Below, one piece after another: positions 1 to 7,636 of a stretch of 38,252 nucleotides of DNA. Position 1 is the first letter of the stretch. Each line of letters starts with the position of its first letter. The DNA lies in contig NZ_SIXF01000042.1 in assembly GCF_004310665.1 (NCBI RefSeq), forward strand, positions 1 through 38,252, read 5' to 3'. The notes beneath the pieces are model-generated. The model was given only the letters and a program-made list of their open reading frames with translations. It was not told the origin of the DNA and made no database searches. This stretch comes from Pedobacter kyonggii (GTDB taxonomy: Bacteria > Bacteroidota > Bacteroidia > Sphingobacteriales > Sphingobacteriaceae). The position numbers and the translations under genes are program-made.

Positions 1-239
1 GGGCAGACAGCTGAAATTAAGAATTTACTCAATAGATCATAGCTACCCATAGCATCAGGATCACTAAAAGAAATACTTAGCGCTAATATGTTACCTGAAA
101 TATAGCCAGGAGGGGATGTCTATTTCATTTTTATGCCTAAAATAAAATTTCGACCCCAAATCTGTTCAGAAATGCCAATCAAAAATGAACTTCCGCCTAT
201 AAATATAATTATCGCGGAATAAAATCAGGTGATATTCAT
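1..239 (-). pseudogene. Possible decayed membrane-protein gene, running off the left edge
   Basis: Read on the minus strand from an ATG at 237-239, one frame gives MNIT, then TGA (225-227), then a hydrophobic stretch with residues such as SAIIIFIGGSSFLIG and WGRNFILGIKMK, then TAG (120-122), then a protein-like run with SPPGYISGN and DPDAMGSYDLLSKF to the window edge. One frame carrying protein-like sequence across two stops suggests a gene broken by nonsense mutations. It could also be chance in AT-rich DNA. I do not recognise the family. Confidence 0.25.
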
Positions 240-338
240 TTTTAGAACTTAGTAATATTCAGATTACGACAGACATGCGGATTTTAGGAGCTATCGGATT
301 TGTTTTACAAGCAGAAATAGTATTTTCAATTGCTTTGT

Positions 339-413
339 AGCTACTCCGCGGTCAGCATCTATCATGCTACAAGAAGACCCTGAAACAAGTTCAGGGTGAC
401 GGGGCGAGTAGCT
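339..413. repeat. Nested inverted repeat with a CCCTGAA-N5-TTCAGGG core
   Basis: An outer stem AGCTACTC (339-346) / GAGTAGCT (406-413) encloses an inner perfect hairpin CCCTGAA-ACAAG-TTCAGGG (378-396). The inner palindrome recurs in related form at 10904-10922, 10990-11008 and 17263-17277, so it is a dispersed intergenic element. No coding sequence crosses it convincingly. Confidence 0.6.
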
Positions 414-416
414 GCA

Positions 417-464
417 AGACTTACGAAGTCTTACACACGCATCGCATTTAGACTTCGTAAGTCT
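417..464. repeat. Perfect 15-bp inverted repeat (ACTTACGAAGT family)
   Basis: AGACTTACGAAGTCT (417-431) pairs perfectly with AGACTTCGTAAGTCT (450-464) across an 18-nt loop. The core CTTACGAA/TTCGTAAG is the same one that builds the tandem array at 24673-25300, so this is probably a single member of that repeat family. No T-tract follows on the plus strand, so a terminator role is less likely than a mobile or structural repeat. Confidence 0.6.
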
Positions 465-482
465 AACTAACATTATAAACGC

Positions 483-514
483 AAAAAGGGCCCCGGCATA
501 CCAGAACCCTTTTT
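483..514 (-). terminator. Intrinsic terminator of the histone H1-like gene
   Basis: AAAAAGGG (483-490) pairs with CCCTTTTT (507-514) over a 16-nt loop, 20 nt past the stop of the histone H1-like gene. The U-rich arm follows the G/C part on the minus strand, and the symmetric A/T arms could let it work in both directions. Confidence 0.6.
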
Positions 515-533
515 GTTTCTTACTCGCGAAATA

Positions 534-713
534 TTATTTTCCAGAGTTTTTCTTGTCAGTTACTTCTGCACGGATTTCTTGTGCTAAAACTTTAAGATCT
601 TGCATTGCTTTACGCACACGAGTACCAGCAGCTGCATTGCCAGCATTATAAAATTTTTCTACATCTGCTTCGATAGCAGCAACAGCAGCTTTAACTTTTG
701 AGAATTTTTCCAT
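534..713 (-). CDS. Histone H1-like small DNA-binding protein (59 aa)
   Basis: This 59-residue frame starts MEKFSKVKAAVAAIEADVEK, runs through GTRVRKAMQDLKVLAQEIR and ends DKKNSGK. It has the helical, Lys/Ala-rich make-up of the Bacteroidota histone H1-like (Hc1) proteins, which bind DNA and are thought to shape the nucleoid. It lacks the long Lys/Ala/Pro tail of the chlamydial and eukaryotic relatives, as the short Bacteroidota versions do. The ATG at 711-713 is the only sensible start, and a terminator follows the stop. The nearest upstream gene on this strand starts beyond 1480, so it is probably transcribed alone. Identification is from sequence character and remembered family members. Confidence 0.85.
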   Translation of the reverse strand: MEKFSKVKAAVAAIEADVEKFYNAGNAAAGTRVRKAMQDLKVLAQEIRAEVTDKKNSGK

Positions 714-895
714 CGCTAATTGATGTTTTTAAGGTTTAAAAAATTTATTTTTTCAATAATACATATTTACCTTGAATTAACAACAGAAAGCAAATATTTA
801 TTTGAAAGAAGTTTTGCACATTTACACAATCAAAAAAATGCCCTGGCACTATTATAGAGGTATTTTTTCGGAATTTGTGATCAAAATCTGGCAAC

Positions 896-1480
896 TTATT
901 TCAGTTGTTTCGATAAGTTGATCAGGTTATCGAAGGTTAAATTGGCGCTATTTATACAGCGTTTATAATCTGCCTCAGCAACCGTCTGGTTTATTACAGA
1001 GACAAATATTTTCCATTTCGTACTCAGTTCATCGCCGTAAACGCCATAATAATTTAGGCCTCTTTCCTGGTCTTTAAAATTTGGATTTGCTAAAATATGC
1101 CTTTTAATTACGTTTCCGCCCAATGTAGCCCCTTCTAACACATACAGCGCCCCTAAAACTTCGGCTGTATTTTTTTCTGGAACAAACAATTCAAAATCTA
1201 AACCTGGTAATGTTAAACTATCTATATTCCAATATTTTAAGTCTTCTTCTAAAGCAGTCAGTTTCAATCTGCTTTTCATTTCCAATTGCTCGGCAATAAC
1301 TGTATCCAACATGTTGGCGAGCGTATTCTCTAATTTCTGGTGAATAATATAATTAATGGTTAACAGCTTTTTATACTGATCAATGCTTAAAGAATTGTTC
1401 ATAATCTCATTCACAAACATTAAGGATTCTAATGTTTTATGGTTTTCTGCTGTTTCGGTTCTCAATAAATTGGCAATCAT
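896..1480 (-). CDS. bphO: Biliverdin-producing heme oxygenase (bacteriophytochrome partner)
   Basis: This 194-residue protein has the all-helical heme oxygenase pattern: an N-terminal helix LLRTETAENHKTLE with the likely proximal heme ligand His14, and the glycine-rich distal helix LEGATLGGNVIKRHI near residues 113-127. The family opens heme to biliverdin IXalpha, CO and iron, and bacterial BphO makes the chromophore for bacteriophytochromes. The neighbours support this role: the response regulator and bacteriophytochrome kinase lie just upstream on the same strand. A terminator-like hairpin (1509-1533) separates it from the regulator, so it may be only partly co-transcribed or have its own promoter. 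The length is normal for the bacterial family. Confidence 0.9.
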   Translation of the reverse strand: MIANLLRTETAENHKTLESLMFVNEIMNNSLSIDQYKKLLTINYIIHQKLENTLANMLDTVIAEQLEMKSRLKLTALEEDLKYWNIDSLTLPGLDFELFVPEKNTAEVLGALYVLEGATLGGNVIKRHILANPNFKDQERGLNYYGVYGDELSTKWKIFVSVINQTVAEADYKRCINSANLTFDNLINLSKQLK

Positions 1481-1500
1481 ATTTGGGAGTTTAATTATTA

Positions 1501-1533
1501 AAAAGAAAAGATCCGGATTTAATACCCGAATCT
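1501..1533 (-). terminator. Intrinsic terminator between the response regulator and bphO
   Basis: On the minus strand AGATTCGG (1533-1526) pairs with CCGGATCT (1516-1509), eight pairs including one G-T, over a 9-nt loop, and is followed by TTTTCTTTT (1508-1501). This is a good rho-independent terminator placed inside an otherwise co-directional cluster, 22 nt past the regulator stop. Confidence 0.6.
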
Positions 1534-1554
1534 CTCCATATGGTTTTATAAAAT

Positions 1555-1974
1555 TTAATTTAACCTCAAATGTTGGTTAAACCAAAAATCGTGTACAGAA
1601 TGTACACATTTAAGTAGGTTCTCGTAACCATCAGGTTTGGTAAGATAGGCATTAGCACCAAACTCTATTGACGCTTTTATATCATCAGGATTATCAGACG
1701 TAGAAAACAAGATTACAGGTATCGTTTTGAGATAAGGAATATCCCGTATAAATTTTAACAGATCTAGTCCCGATAAGCCAGGCAGATTCAAATCAAGCAA
1801 AATTAGTTTAGGTTTGATTTTACTTTCAGCAAAATGCTGAAGTTTTTGCAATGCTTCCGCCCCATCTTCAATTATAGTTAAATTAAGGGTATCCTTAACC
1901 TCTTGTACAGCACTTTGCATAAAAAATGCATAGTCAATATCATCCTCAACATAAAATATATCTGGTATTTTCAT
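1555..1974 (-). CDS. Rcp-type single-domain response regulator of the bacteriophytochrome
   Basis: This is a receiver domain with no output domain, 139 residues from the chosen start. It shows the acidic pocket E10-D11-D12, the phosphoacceptor Asp61 in LILLDLNLPG, the Ser/Thr switch in FSTS (90-93) and Lys113 in LTKPDG. It resembles the Rcp1-like regulators phosphorylated by phytochrome kinases. I chose the ATG at 1972-1974, giving MKIPDIFYVEDD, which lies 1 nt past the TAA of the kinase gene (1976-1978). An in-frame ATG at 1998 would add eight residues and overlap the kinase end. The tight spacing implies translational coupling, so this is the likely direct partner of the kinase. Confidence 0.9.
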   Translation of the reverse strand: MKIPDIFYVEDDIDYAFFMQSAVQEVKDTLNLTIIEDGAEALQKLQHFAESKIKPKLILLDLNLPGLSGLDLLKFIRDIPYLKTIPVILFSTSDNPDDIKASIEFGANAYLTKPDGYENLLKCVHSVHDFWFNQHLRLN

Positions 1975-1975
1975 T

Positions 1976-4189
1976 TTATCTGTTTTTAAAAGCAACAAAA
2001 AAGGTAGATCCTACATTTAACTTACTCTCAAACCAAACCCTACTGTTGTGTTTTTCTACAATCCTTTTTACAATGGCCAGCCCCACTCCTGTTCCTTCTA
2101 TTTCCTTAACATTATCCATGCGCTTAAAAAGCTCAAAAACCCGGTCGTAATAACGGTTGTCTATTCCTATACCATTATCTTTAACCGCATAGATAGTCTC
2201 TCCTCCGTCAATATACGCAGAAACCTCTACTTTAGGTTTGTCCACCATGGCCGAGTATTTTACTGCGTTACCAATCAAGTTTGTAAAAACCTGCGCTATC
2301 ATGGTCTTATCTCCTTTTATATTTGGGAGTTGCCCCAAAACTAATTCGGTACGGTCTGCTTTAAAGGCCGACCACACCTCACTTCTTATTTCTTTTAACA
2401 GCGATGCTATATCAACTGTTTCAAAATTTATTTCAGAACGGCCAACTCTTGCTAAATTTAGGATCTCTTTAATTAAGAAATTCATTTTATCAGCACCTAT
2501 TAAAATCCTATTCAACATTTTTTGGCCATTTTCATCAATGCTATTATTTTTAAGCATAAGCTCGGCATAAGTTTTTATTGAGGTTAATGGTGTTCTTAAA
2601 TCGTGCGAAACCGTATAGCTAAAAGTATCTAATTCTTCGTAAGCGGCCTGTAGCTTTTCATTAAGCAGCCTAATTTCGTTGGCTTTTTTATTGATGTCGG
2701 TAATAATTATTTCGCGTATTCTTAAAACCGAAGCAATTTCTTCAGCCATCCATTTTTCAGATGTATTATTTACAACCTGCGACCAGATTTCGAAAGATTT
2801 ACGGGGAGATAGGTTTAACAAGCCATTTTCTGAAGGAACCACAGGTTTTTCAGGGTTTCCTGCCCAATTCACTGTAGTGATGATTTCGGGTTTAAACCAG
2901 ATAATCATTTCGCCCATTTCTTTATTTAGCATACAAGAAAGAAGTCCAGAGGCTATTGACTTGTATTTTTTAGCTGGAGAATGGATTTCAGACAATCGAT
3001 GGGTATAATATATCGATTCATCATTGGTTGTTTTTAACCATTCAACGAGTTCTCTTATTTCTTCTTCTGATGGTACATTCCCGATAGTTTTAAGTTCATT
3101 TTCGAAAATAATGGCCACTCCCGAAGCTTTGGTTGCATCTAAAATAGTTCTTTTGTGGGTGGTTACGGCCTCAACTAAATATTTATCACGGTTTAAATGT
3201 TCTAAAAGAACATTGGCAGTACTTTTAAATTGCTCAATAACGGCTGCATCTTCTTCTTCCTGGCGATATTCTAACGCTGAGGAAAGGATCTGCCCGATTA
3301 ACTTAGCCCCTTCCCTGGCTTTATAGTCTATAAACTTAGGGCTATAGTTATGGCAGGCAATTAACCCCCATAATTCGCCATGAGAGATTAAGGATATACT
3401 AAAACTCGAATGAACCCCCATATTCTTCAGATATTGAATATGTATGGGCGATACGGCGCGTAAGCTACCGTTGGTTAAATCGAGTGCCTCGTTTTCTTTA
3501 AAAGTTAGAATTGGCGAATCAGTTATGTTTACATCGGCAATTAACCTGGTTAAATTTAGTTTATAAAGCGCACGAGCCTGTTTAGGAATATCAGATGCAG
3601 GGTAATGCAATCCAAAAAAAGGTTCTAAATCTGCCTCTTTTTCCTCTGCTACAACTTCGCCATGACCGTCCTCTAAAAATTTATAGATCATAATCCGATC
3701 GTAATTGATCAGTTTTTTTACTTCTTGAGCAGCACCTTTTAACAGCGCTGAAATACTTTTCCCCTGAAGCATAGACGAAGCTGAGCGACCTATAGAATTC
3801 TGAATATCAAATTGTAAGGTTACTGGTTCAAATTCTAAAAGCCAATCACTTTCTGATGAAGAAATAATCAGATAAAAAGAAAGGCCATTAATTTCAACAG
3901 GATGTGGACTAATTGCATCAAAGCTTTTACGGATAATACCTAGCTTAAGTAATTCTTCGATATTAAACGCTGGATCTTGTTGCTTGATAAACTGGTTTAA
4001 CACCGAAAGCTGTTTGTTTAATAGGCTTTTAGCTTCTTCCGCTAAAAAGACTACTACATTTTCACTAATGTAGGTAATGGATAGGCTGCACTTATCAACT
4101 GCTACCAGAAAGCCATGTGATTGAATTTTACCAGGAATATGAATGGGTTCTTTATCGCAGTTGTTTAGGTCAACAGAAAATTTAGTCAT
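1976..4189 (-). CDS. bphP: Bacteriophytochrome sensor histidine kinase
   Basis: The order is PAS (about 15-120), GAF (about 140-310), PHY (about 320-500), HisKA and HATPase (about 515-737), 737 residues in all. Cys11 in NNCDKEPIHIPGKIQSHG sits where bacteriophytochromes bind biliverdin covalently. The GAF domain has YPASDIP (196-202) and SPIH (247-250). The PHY domain has the tongue motif PRKSF (462-466) and WAG (442-444). The kinase half has H529 in SYTVSHDLRTPL, N637/N641 in the N box, DNGIGI (671-676) and GTGVGLA (699-705). It is a cytoplasmic red/far-red light sensor that should phosphorylate the adjacent Rcp-type regulator. The chromophore supply (bphO) is two genes downstream. Every motif needed for function is present. 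Confidence 0.96.
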   Translation of the reverse strand: MTKFSVDLNNCDKEPIHIPGKIQSHGFLVAVDKCSLSITYISENVVVFLAEEAKSLLNKQLSVLNQFIKQQDPAFNIEELLKLGIIRKSFDAISPHPVEINGLSFYLIISSSESDWLLEFEPVTLQFDIQNSIGRSASSMLQGKSISALLKGAAQEVKKLINYDRIMIYKFLEDGHGEVVAEEKEADLEPFFGLHYPASDIPKQARALYKLNLTRLIADVNITDSPILTFKENEALDLTNGSLRAVSPIHIQYLKNMGVHSSFSISLISHGELWGLIACHNYSPKFIDYKAREGAKLIGQILSSALEYRQEEEDAAVIEQFKSTANVLLEHLNRDKYLVEAVTTHKRTILDATKASGVAIIFENELKTIGNVPSEEEIRELVEWLKTTNDESIYYTHRLSEIHSPAKKYKSIASGLLSCMLNKEMGEMIIWFKPEIITTVNWAGNPEKPVVPSENGLLNLSPRKSFEIWSQVVNNTSEKWMAEEIASVLRIREIIITDINKKANEIRLLNEKLQAAYEELDTFSYTVSHDLRTPLTSIKTYAELMLKNNSIDENGQKMLNRILIGADKMNFLIKEILNLARVGRSEINFETVDIASLLKEIRSEVWSAFKADRTELVLGQLPNIKGDKTMIAQVFTNLIGNAVKYSAMVDKPKVEVSAYIDGGETIYAVKDNGIGIDNRYYDRVFELFKRMDNVKEIEGTGVGLAIVKRIVEKHNSRVWFESKLNVGSTFFVAFKNR

Positions 4190-4278
4190 ATATTTTTAAT
4201 ATTGCAGCGTATTTAATTTCACGAATTAACAAATATTAATCCTCTTTTTAGAATGTCTCTATTTTGGTAAAATTCGGT

Positions 4279-4307
4279 TTTGAGATTTATTTTTTATTAT
4301 ATATTTG
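4279..4307 (+). promoter_or_regulatory. Bacteroidota-type promoter for the response regulator at 4334
   Basis: TTTG (4279-4282) is followed after 17 nt by TATATTTG (4300-4307), matching the Bacteroidota sigma-A pattern TTTG/TAnnTTTG. The 3' edge is 26 nt ahead of the TTG start of the downstream gene. It lies in the divergent intergenic region shared with bphP. Confidence 0.55.
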
Positions 4308-4333
4308 TTTGAAATTTAAAAATCATCTCAACT

Positions 4334-4702
4334 TTGGCAAAAAAGAATATTTTGGTTATCGAAGATAATCATGCAATCCTTGATGTTATAACCCTTATTT
4401 TAGAAAGCGAAGCTTTTAACGTTGATGGACTAAACAAAGGTGCAGATTTTATTAACCATGTTCAGAAATTTAATCCGGATGTAATAATAATGGATATTAT
4501 GCTTCCTGACGCTGATGGAAGGGTACTTCTAAAAGAGCTTAAAGATACCGCAGCTACACAGCATATTCCTGTTTTAATGATTTCGGCCCGTTATAATGCC
4601 AATAATTATACCTTAGATGGAATAGAAGCAGATGATTTTATGGCAAAGCCATTTAATATAGATGAATTGATGGATAAGATTTACGCATTATTGAGAAAGT
4701 AA
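4334..4702 (+). CDS. Single-domain response regulator (CheY-like)
   Basis: This 122-residue receiver domain has E10-D11, phosphoacceptor Asp54 in VIIMDIMLP, Ser84 in MISAR and Lys105 in MAKPF, with no output domain. The start appears to be TTG at 4334-4336, because the protein begins MAKKNILVIEDN and no ATG lies nearby in frame. The gene diverges from bphP. It could be a second target of the phytochrome kinase or serve an unlinked kinase, and the sequence cannot decide. It ends 5 nt before the convergent MscS gene. Confidence 0.9.
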   Translation: MAKKNILVIEDNHAILDVITLILESEAFNVDGLNKGADFINHVQKFNPDVIIMDIMLPDADGRVLLKELKDTAATQHIPVLMISARYNANNYTLDGIEADDFMAKPFNIDELMDKIYALLRK

Positions 4703-4707
4703 GTCTT

Positions 4708-5514
4708 TTATTCGGGCATACCGGGTAATTTTATTCCTCCTAGTTTTAGGTTTTTCATCAGCACTTCCAAAAAAGAAAGTTTAGTATCTGTAAAACCGTG
4801 TGCTTTAACCCAAACATTTAAACTTACTTTAAATCCACTATCTTCTAAAGCAGACACACCGATTCTTCTTTCCGGTGTTTTTAGACAAGCTTTAAATTCA
4901 TCAACAGTTTTATTGAAAACAGTTACGATCTGCTCATAATCGATAGCATAGCTAAACTTCATTTCAATATCCAACCTCCTGCTGCCTTCCCTGCTGATAT
5001 TGATAATGACTTCGTTTGATAATTTGCTATTTGGAATAACTACCGTTCTATTATCGAATGTTTTAACGATGGTATAAAATATCTGGATCGATGTTACCGT
5101 CCCTTCCTGACTTTGCGCAATAATATTATCGCCCACAACGAAAGGTTTCAACAGTAAAATCAATACACCACTGGCAAAATTTTGCAGTGTACCCGATAAA
5201 GCTAAACCTGCCGCAATTCCAATACCACCAATAAGTACCGTTAAAAAAGTAAGCTGAATGCCAATAATCTGCATTATGGTAAGTACCAGTAAAACCCTTA
5301 AGGTAATGAGTAATAAACTGGTTAAAAATGGCCGTAACGACGGGTTTATGTCTTTACGGTGCATACCATTCTTCATCCATTTTCCTAGTAGCTTAATTAG
5401 CCATAAGCCCAAAATAAGCAAAACTATACCTAAAATTACAGATGGTCCTTTTTCAATTATCCAATCGTAGGCCTTATCATAAAAATGCTCGATATTACTG
5501 GCATCAGTCTTCAT
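4708..5514 (-). CDS. Small-conductance mechanosensitive channel (MscS family)
   Basis: This 268-residue protein has three membrane spans (about 22-45, 62-85 and 88-122). The last is the glycine/alanine-rich pore helix GGIGIAAGLALSGTLQNF, followed by FASGVLILLLKPFVVGD, the MscS signature. The beta domain follows (EGTVTSIQIFYTIVKTFDNR, VVIPNSKLSN) and then the alpha/beta C-terminal domain. It should sit in the inner membrane and release solutes on hypo-osmotic shock. The length is typical of the minimal MscS type. It leads a possible minus-strand stress cluster with the Lys-rich peptide and SpoIIAA-like gene upstream. Confidence 0.93.
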   Translation of the reverse strand: MKTDASNIEHFYDKAYDWIIEKGPSVILGIVLLILGLWLIKLLGKWMKNGMHRKDINPSLRPFLTSLLLITLRVLLVLTIMQIIGIQLTFLTVLIGGIGIAAGLALSGTLQNFASGVLILLLKPFVVGDNIIAQSQEGTVTSIQIFYTIVKTFDNRTVVIPNSKLSNEVIINISREGSRRLDIEMKFSYAIDYEQIVTVFNKTVDEFKACLKTPERRIGVSALEDSGFKVSLNVWVKAHGFTDTKLSFLEVLMKNLKLGGIKLPGMPE

Positions 5515-5538
5515 AAACTAGGATTTTGCTTCTAATTA

Positions 5539-5691
5539 TTAAGGTTTTTTATGTTTAACGGGAGCGTCTTTAGTTACATTTACTTTCTTGGCATCTTTGG
5601 CTGATGTTACTTTATCATCAGCACCTTTAGCTTTTGCATTTTTCGGTGCGGTAGCCTTGCTACTTTCTGCCGATGTTTTAGAATTTTTCAT
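5539..5691 (-). CDS. Lys/Ala-rich small basic protein (50 aa)
   Basis: The frame ATG (5689-5691) to TAA (5539-5541) encodes 50 residues beginning MKNSKTSAESSKATAPKNAK and ending KDAPVKHKKP. It is low in complexity, about one quarter lysine, with no hydrophobic core, so it is probably unstructured and may bind nucleic acid or be a stress-type disordered protein. It lies 12 nt past the stop of the SpoIIAA-like gene on the same strand, with an A-rich stretch ahead of the ATG. Similar Lys-rich peptides are common in Sphingobacteriaceae, but I do not recognise a named family. Confidence 0.6.
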   Translation of the reverse strand: MKNSKTSAESSKATAPKNAKAKGADDKVTSAKDAKKVNVTKDAPVKHKKP

Positions 5692-5703
5692 CTTTTTTAA
5701 TCT

Positions 5704-6072
5704 TTAATCTTCAGTATCCAGCCATGCTTTTGCTTCTTCTATCTCTTCCGGTTTAAAGCCTTTAGATTTACCTGGTGTAGCTAATGTAAAAACATCAGTA
5801 AACCACTCTACTCCTTTTTCGGCACTTACTACTGCAATTTTTTTCCATTTGGTAAAATTTTGTAGACCGGCTTTAACATCCTGCACCCAGGCACCCGCAG
5901 TGAAATTTTTCACGTCAGTTTCTAAAACCAGTAAATATCTGATTTCTTTAAAACGCTCAGCGGTTCTTTTCAAACCTGCTAATAAAACGCTCTTTACATC
6001 ATCGCTTGTCACTTCTCCGGTAGCTCTTACACCAAAAATATGATCTGGTAACCCTGTTATTTCTGTTAGCAT
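5704..6072 (-). CDS. SpoIIAA-like (STAS/SEC14-like) protein
   Basis: This 122-residue protein, MLTEITGLPDHIFGVRATGEVTSDD onward (start seen in short), has the pattern of the SpoIIAA-like family formerly called DUF3478: a beta strand GVRATGEVTSDDVKSV, a helix LKRTAERFKEIRYLLVLE, a strand/helix segment WKKIAVVSAEKGVEWF and a C-terminal EEAKAWL helix. Members are small cytoplasmic proteins with a STAS/CRAL-TRIO-like fold, and their role is mostly unknown. The adjacent Lys-rich peptide and MscS gene on the same strand suggest a general stress group. Family assignment is from pattern only. Confidence 0.8.
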   Translation of the reverse strand: MLTEITGLPDHIFGVRATGEVTSDDVKSVLLAGLKRTAERFKEIRYLLVLETDVKNFTAGAWVQDVKAGLQNFTKWKKIAVVSAEKGVEWFTDVFTLATPGKSKGFKPEEIEEAKAWLDTED

Positions 6073-6211
6073 AAAATTTCATTTATTTAAGAACACACTA
6101 ATTCGCGAAGATGTTTGCCATTTAAATAAATTAGGAAAAGTTGAGTAGCAACAAAAACACTATCTTACTGATACTGTTATACAAACAACATTTATAAAAT
6201 AAATCAATCCT

Positions 6212-7330
6212 ATGAAAACTAACTGGTTAAAACCTGCTTCATTTATTTGTGCTGTGGCCGTTTGGATTTCTGCTTGTACAAGCGAAACAAAAACGACTAC
6301 TCTTACAGATTCGACCATAACCGACTCTACCCTAACAGCAGCATTAAAACCTGCAGGTCCTGCCCCCGAGTGGGGGAAAACAATAAAGCCAGAAATGCAG
6401 GCTGTAATAGAAAAATTAAATAGCTATGGAGATAAGCCTTTAGAAACTTTAAGTGCTACCGATGCACGCAAAAATCATACACCAACCGATGCGGTAATGG
6501 ATTTGGCAAAACAAAATAATATAACCGTGCCAGGTGCTAAGGTAGATACCATGGGGAAAGATATTGATATTAGCGGAGGTAAAATCCATCTTCGCATTTA
6601 TACGCCTAAAGCAGGCAGCGGGCCTTATCCATTAATTGTTTATTATCATGGTGGTGGTTTCGTTATTGCCAATTTAGATATTTATAATGCATCTGCACAG
6701 GCTTTGGCAGAGCAGGTTGGTGCTATTGTGGTTTCTGTAGCTTACCGCTTAGCACCCGAAAATAAGTTCCCCACTGCACATAACGATGCTTTTACAGCTT
6801 ACGAATGGGCAGTTAAAAATGCGGTAGATTTAAAAGCCGATCCAGCTAAGATCGCAGTTGTTGGTGAAAGTGCAGGCGGAAATTTAGCAGCAAACGTATC
6901 TATTGTGGCCAGAGACAAACACATTATGCTTCCCGTGCACCAGGTTTTGATCTATCCCATTGCTCAGGCTGATATGAACACCGAATCTTATAAAATGTAT
7001 GAAAAAGCCAAACCCCTGAACAAAGCAATGATGGGCTGGTTTACAGAGAAATATCTAACTACAGTGATTGAAGCACAGGACCCTAAAATATCATTGGTTA
7101 ATGCCAATTTAAATGGGCTTCCATCAACAACTATTATTACGGCCGAAATAGATCCTTTGCACGATGATGGTGTAATGTTGGCTGATAAACTGAAAGCTGC
7201 CGGGGTAAAAGTGAACAGTAAAAATTATGAAGGCGTAACACATGAATTTTTTGGTATGGCGTTGCTTGTACCAGAAGCGAAAGCGGCTCAGGCCTATGCT
7301 GCTGATCAATTAAAAGCTGCTTTTAAATAA
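6212..7330 (+). CDS. Alpha/beta hydrolase lipoprotein (HSL-type esterase, family IV)
   Basis: This 372-residue protein has a lipoprotein signal peptide with lipobox ISAC and likely lipidated Cys22. The catalytic domain has the oxyanion-hole motif HGGGF in VYYHGGGFV, the nucleophile elbow GESAGGN, the acid in AEIDPLHDDG and the His in GVTHEFFGM. This is the hormone-sensitive-lipase (bacterial family IV) arrangement. It should be an esterase for small acyl or acetyl esters, anchored in a membrane of the envelope. The substrate cannot be read from the sequence. A strong terminator follows immediately, and the gene upstream is divergent, so it appears monocistronic. Confidence 0.92.
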   Translation: MKTNWLKPASFICAVAVWISACTSETKTTTLTDSTITDSTLTAALKPAGPAPEWGKTIKPEMQAVIEKLNSYGDKPLETLSATDARKNHTPTDAVMDLAKQNNITVPGAKVDTMGKDIDISGGKIHLRIYTPKAGSGPYPLIVYYHGGGFVIANLDIYNASAQALAEQVGAIVVSVAYRLAPENKFPTAHNDAFTAYEWAVKNAVDLKADPAKIAVVGESAGGNLAANVSIVARDKHIMLPVHQVLIYPIAQADMNTESYKMYEKAKPLNKAMMGWFTEKYLTTVIEAQDPKISLVNANLNGLPSTTIITAEIDPLHDDGVMLADKLKAAGVKVNSKNYEGVTHEFFGMALLVPEAKAAQAYAADQLKAAFK

Positions 7331-7332
7331 AA

Positions 7333-7367
7333 AACAGCCCTGGAGTGGTATTTATTCCAGGGCTGTT
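7333..7367 (+). terminator. Strong intrinsic terminator after the esterase
   Basis: AACAGCCCTGGA (7333-7344) pairs perfectly with TCCAGGGCTGTT (7356-7367) over an 11-nt loop, 2 nt past the esterase stop codon. Confidence 0.85.
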
Positions 7368-7636
7368 CTTGCATGGCGTTTTGCGCTGAGTGTTTTTAGC
7401 CACAGATGGACACAGGTAAACACGGATTTCCGTATCTGTGCCGATCCTTCATATCTGTTGTTAAATTATTTCTCGGATTTGTCTAACTACTCAATTGCCT
7501 CAAGCCCCAAATACATTTCTGGTTGTAGCCCTAACCCCTTTATGCTAACCACTAAACCTAACTAAGCTGTGGCATTACCTAAATTCATTTTACGGCTATA
7601 ATTGACTCAAAACGCCCACTGCAGACTCCAAACTAA
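7368..7636. other. Non-coding gap with a nested hairpin
   Basis: No gene is supportable here. One structured spot is CACAGAT (7401-7407) / ATCTGTG (7434-7440), which encloses ACGGA-TT-TCCGT (7422-7433). It resembles the CACAGATNNACACAG-type intergenic repeats seen in many bacteria. The rest up to the Ku stop codon shows nothing I can name. Confidence 0.4.

Noticed and set aside
291-473. 60-codon frame on the minus strand
   Set aside because: It runs across the nested hairpin repeats at 339-464 and has no protein-like pattern, so it is a by-product of the repeats.
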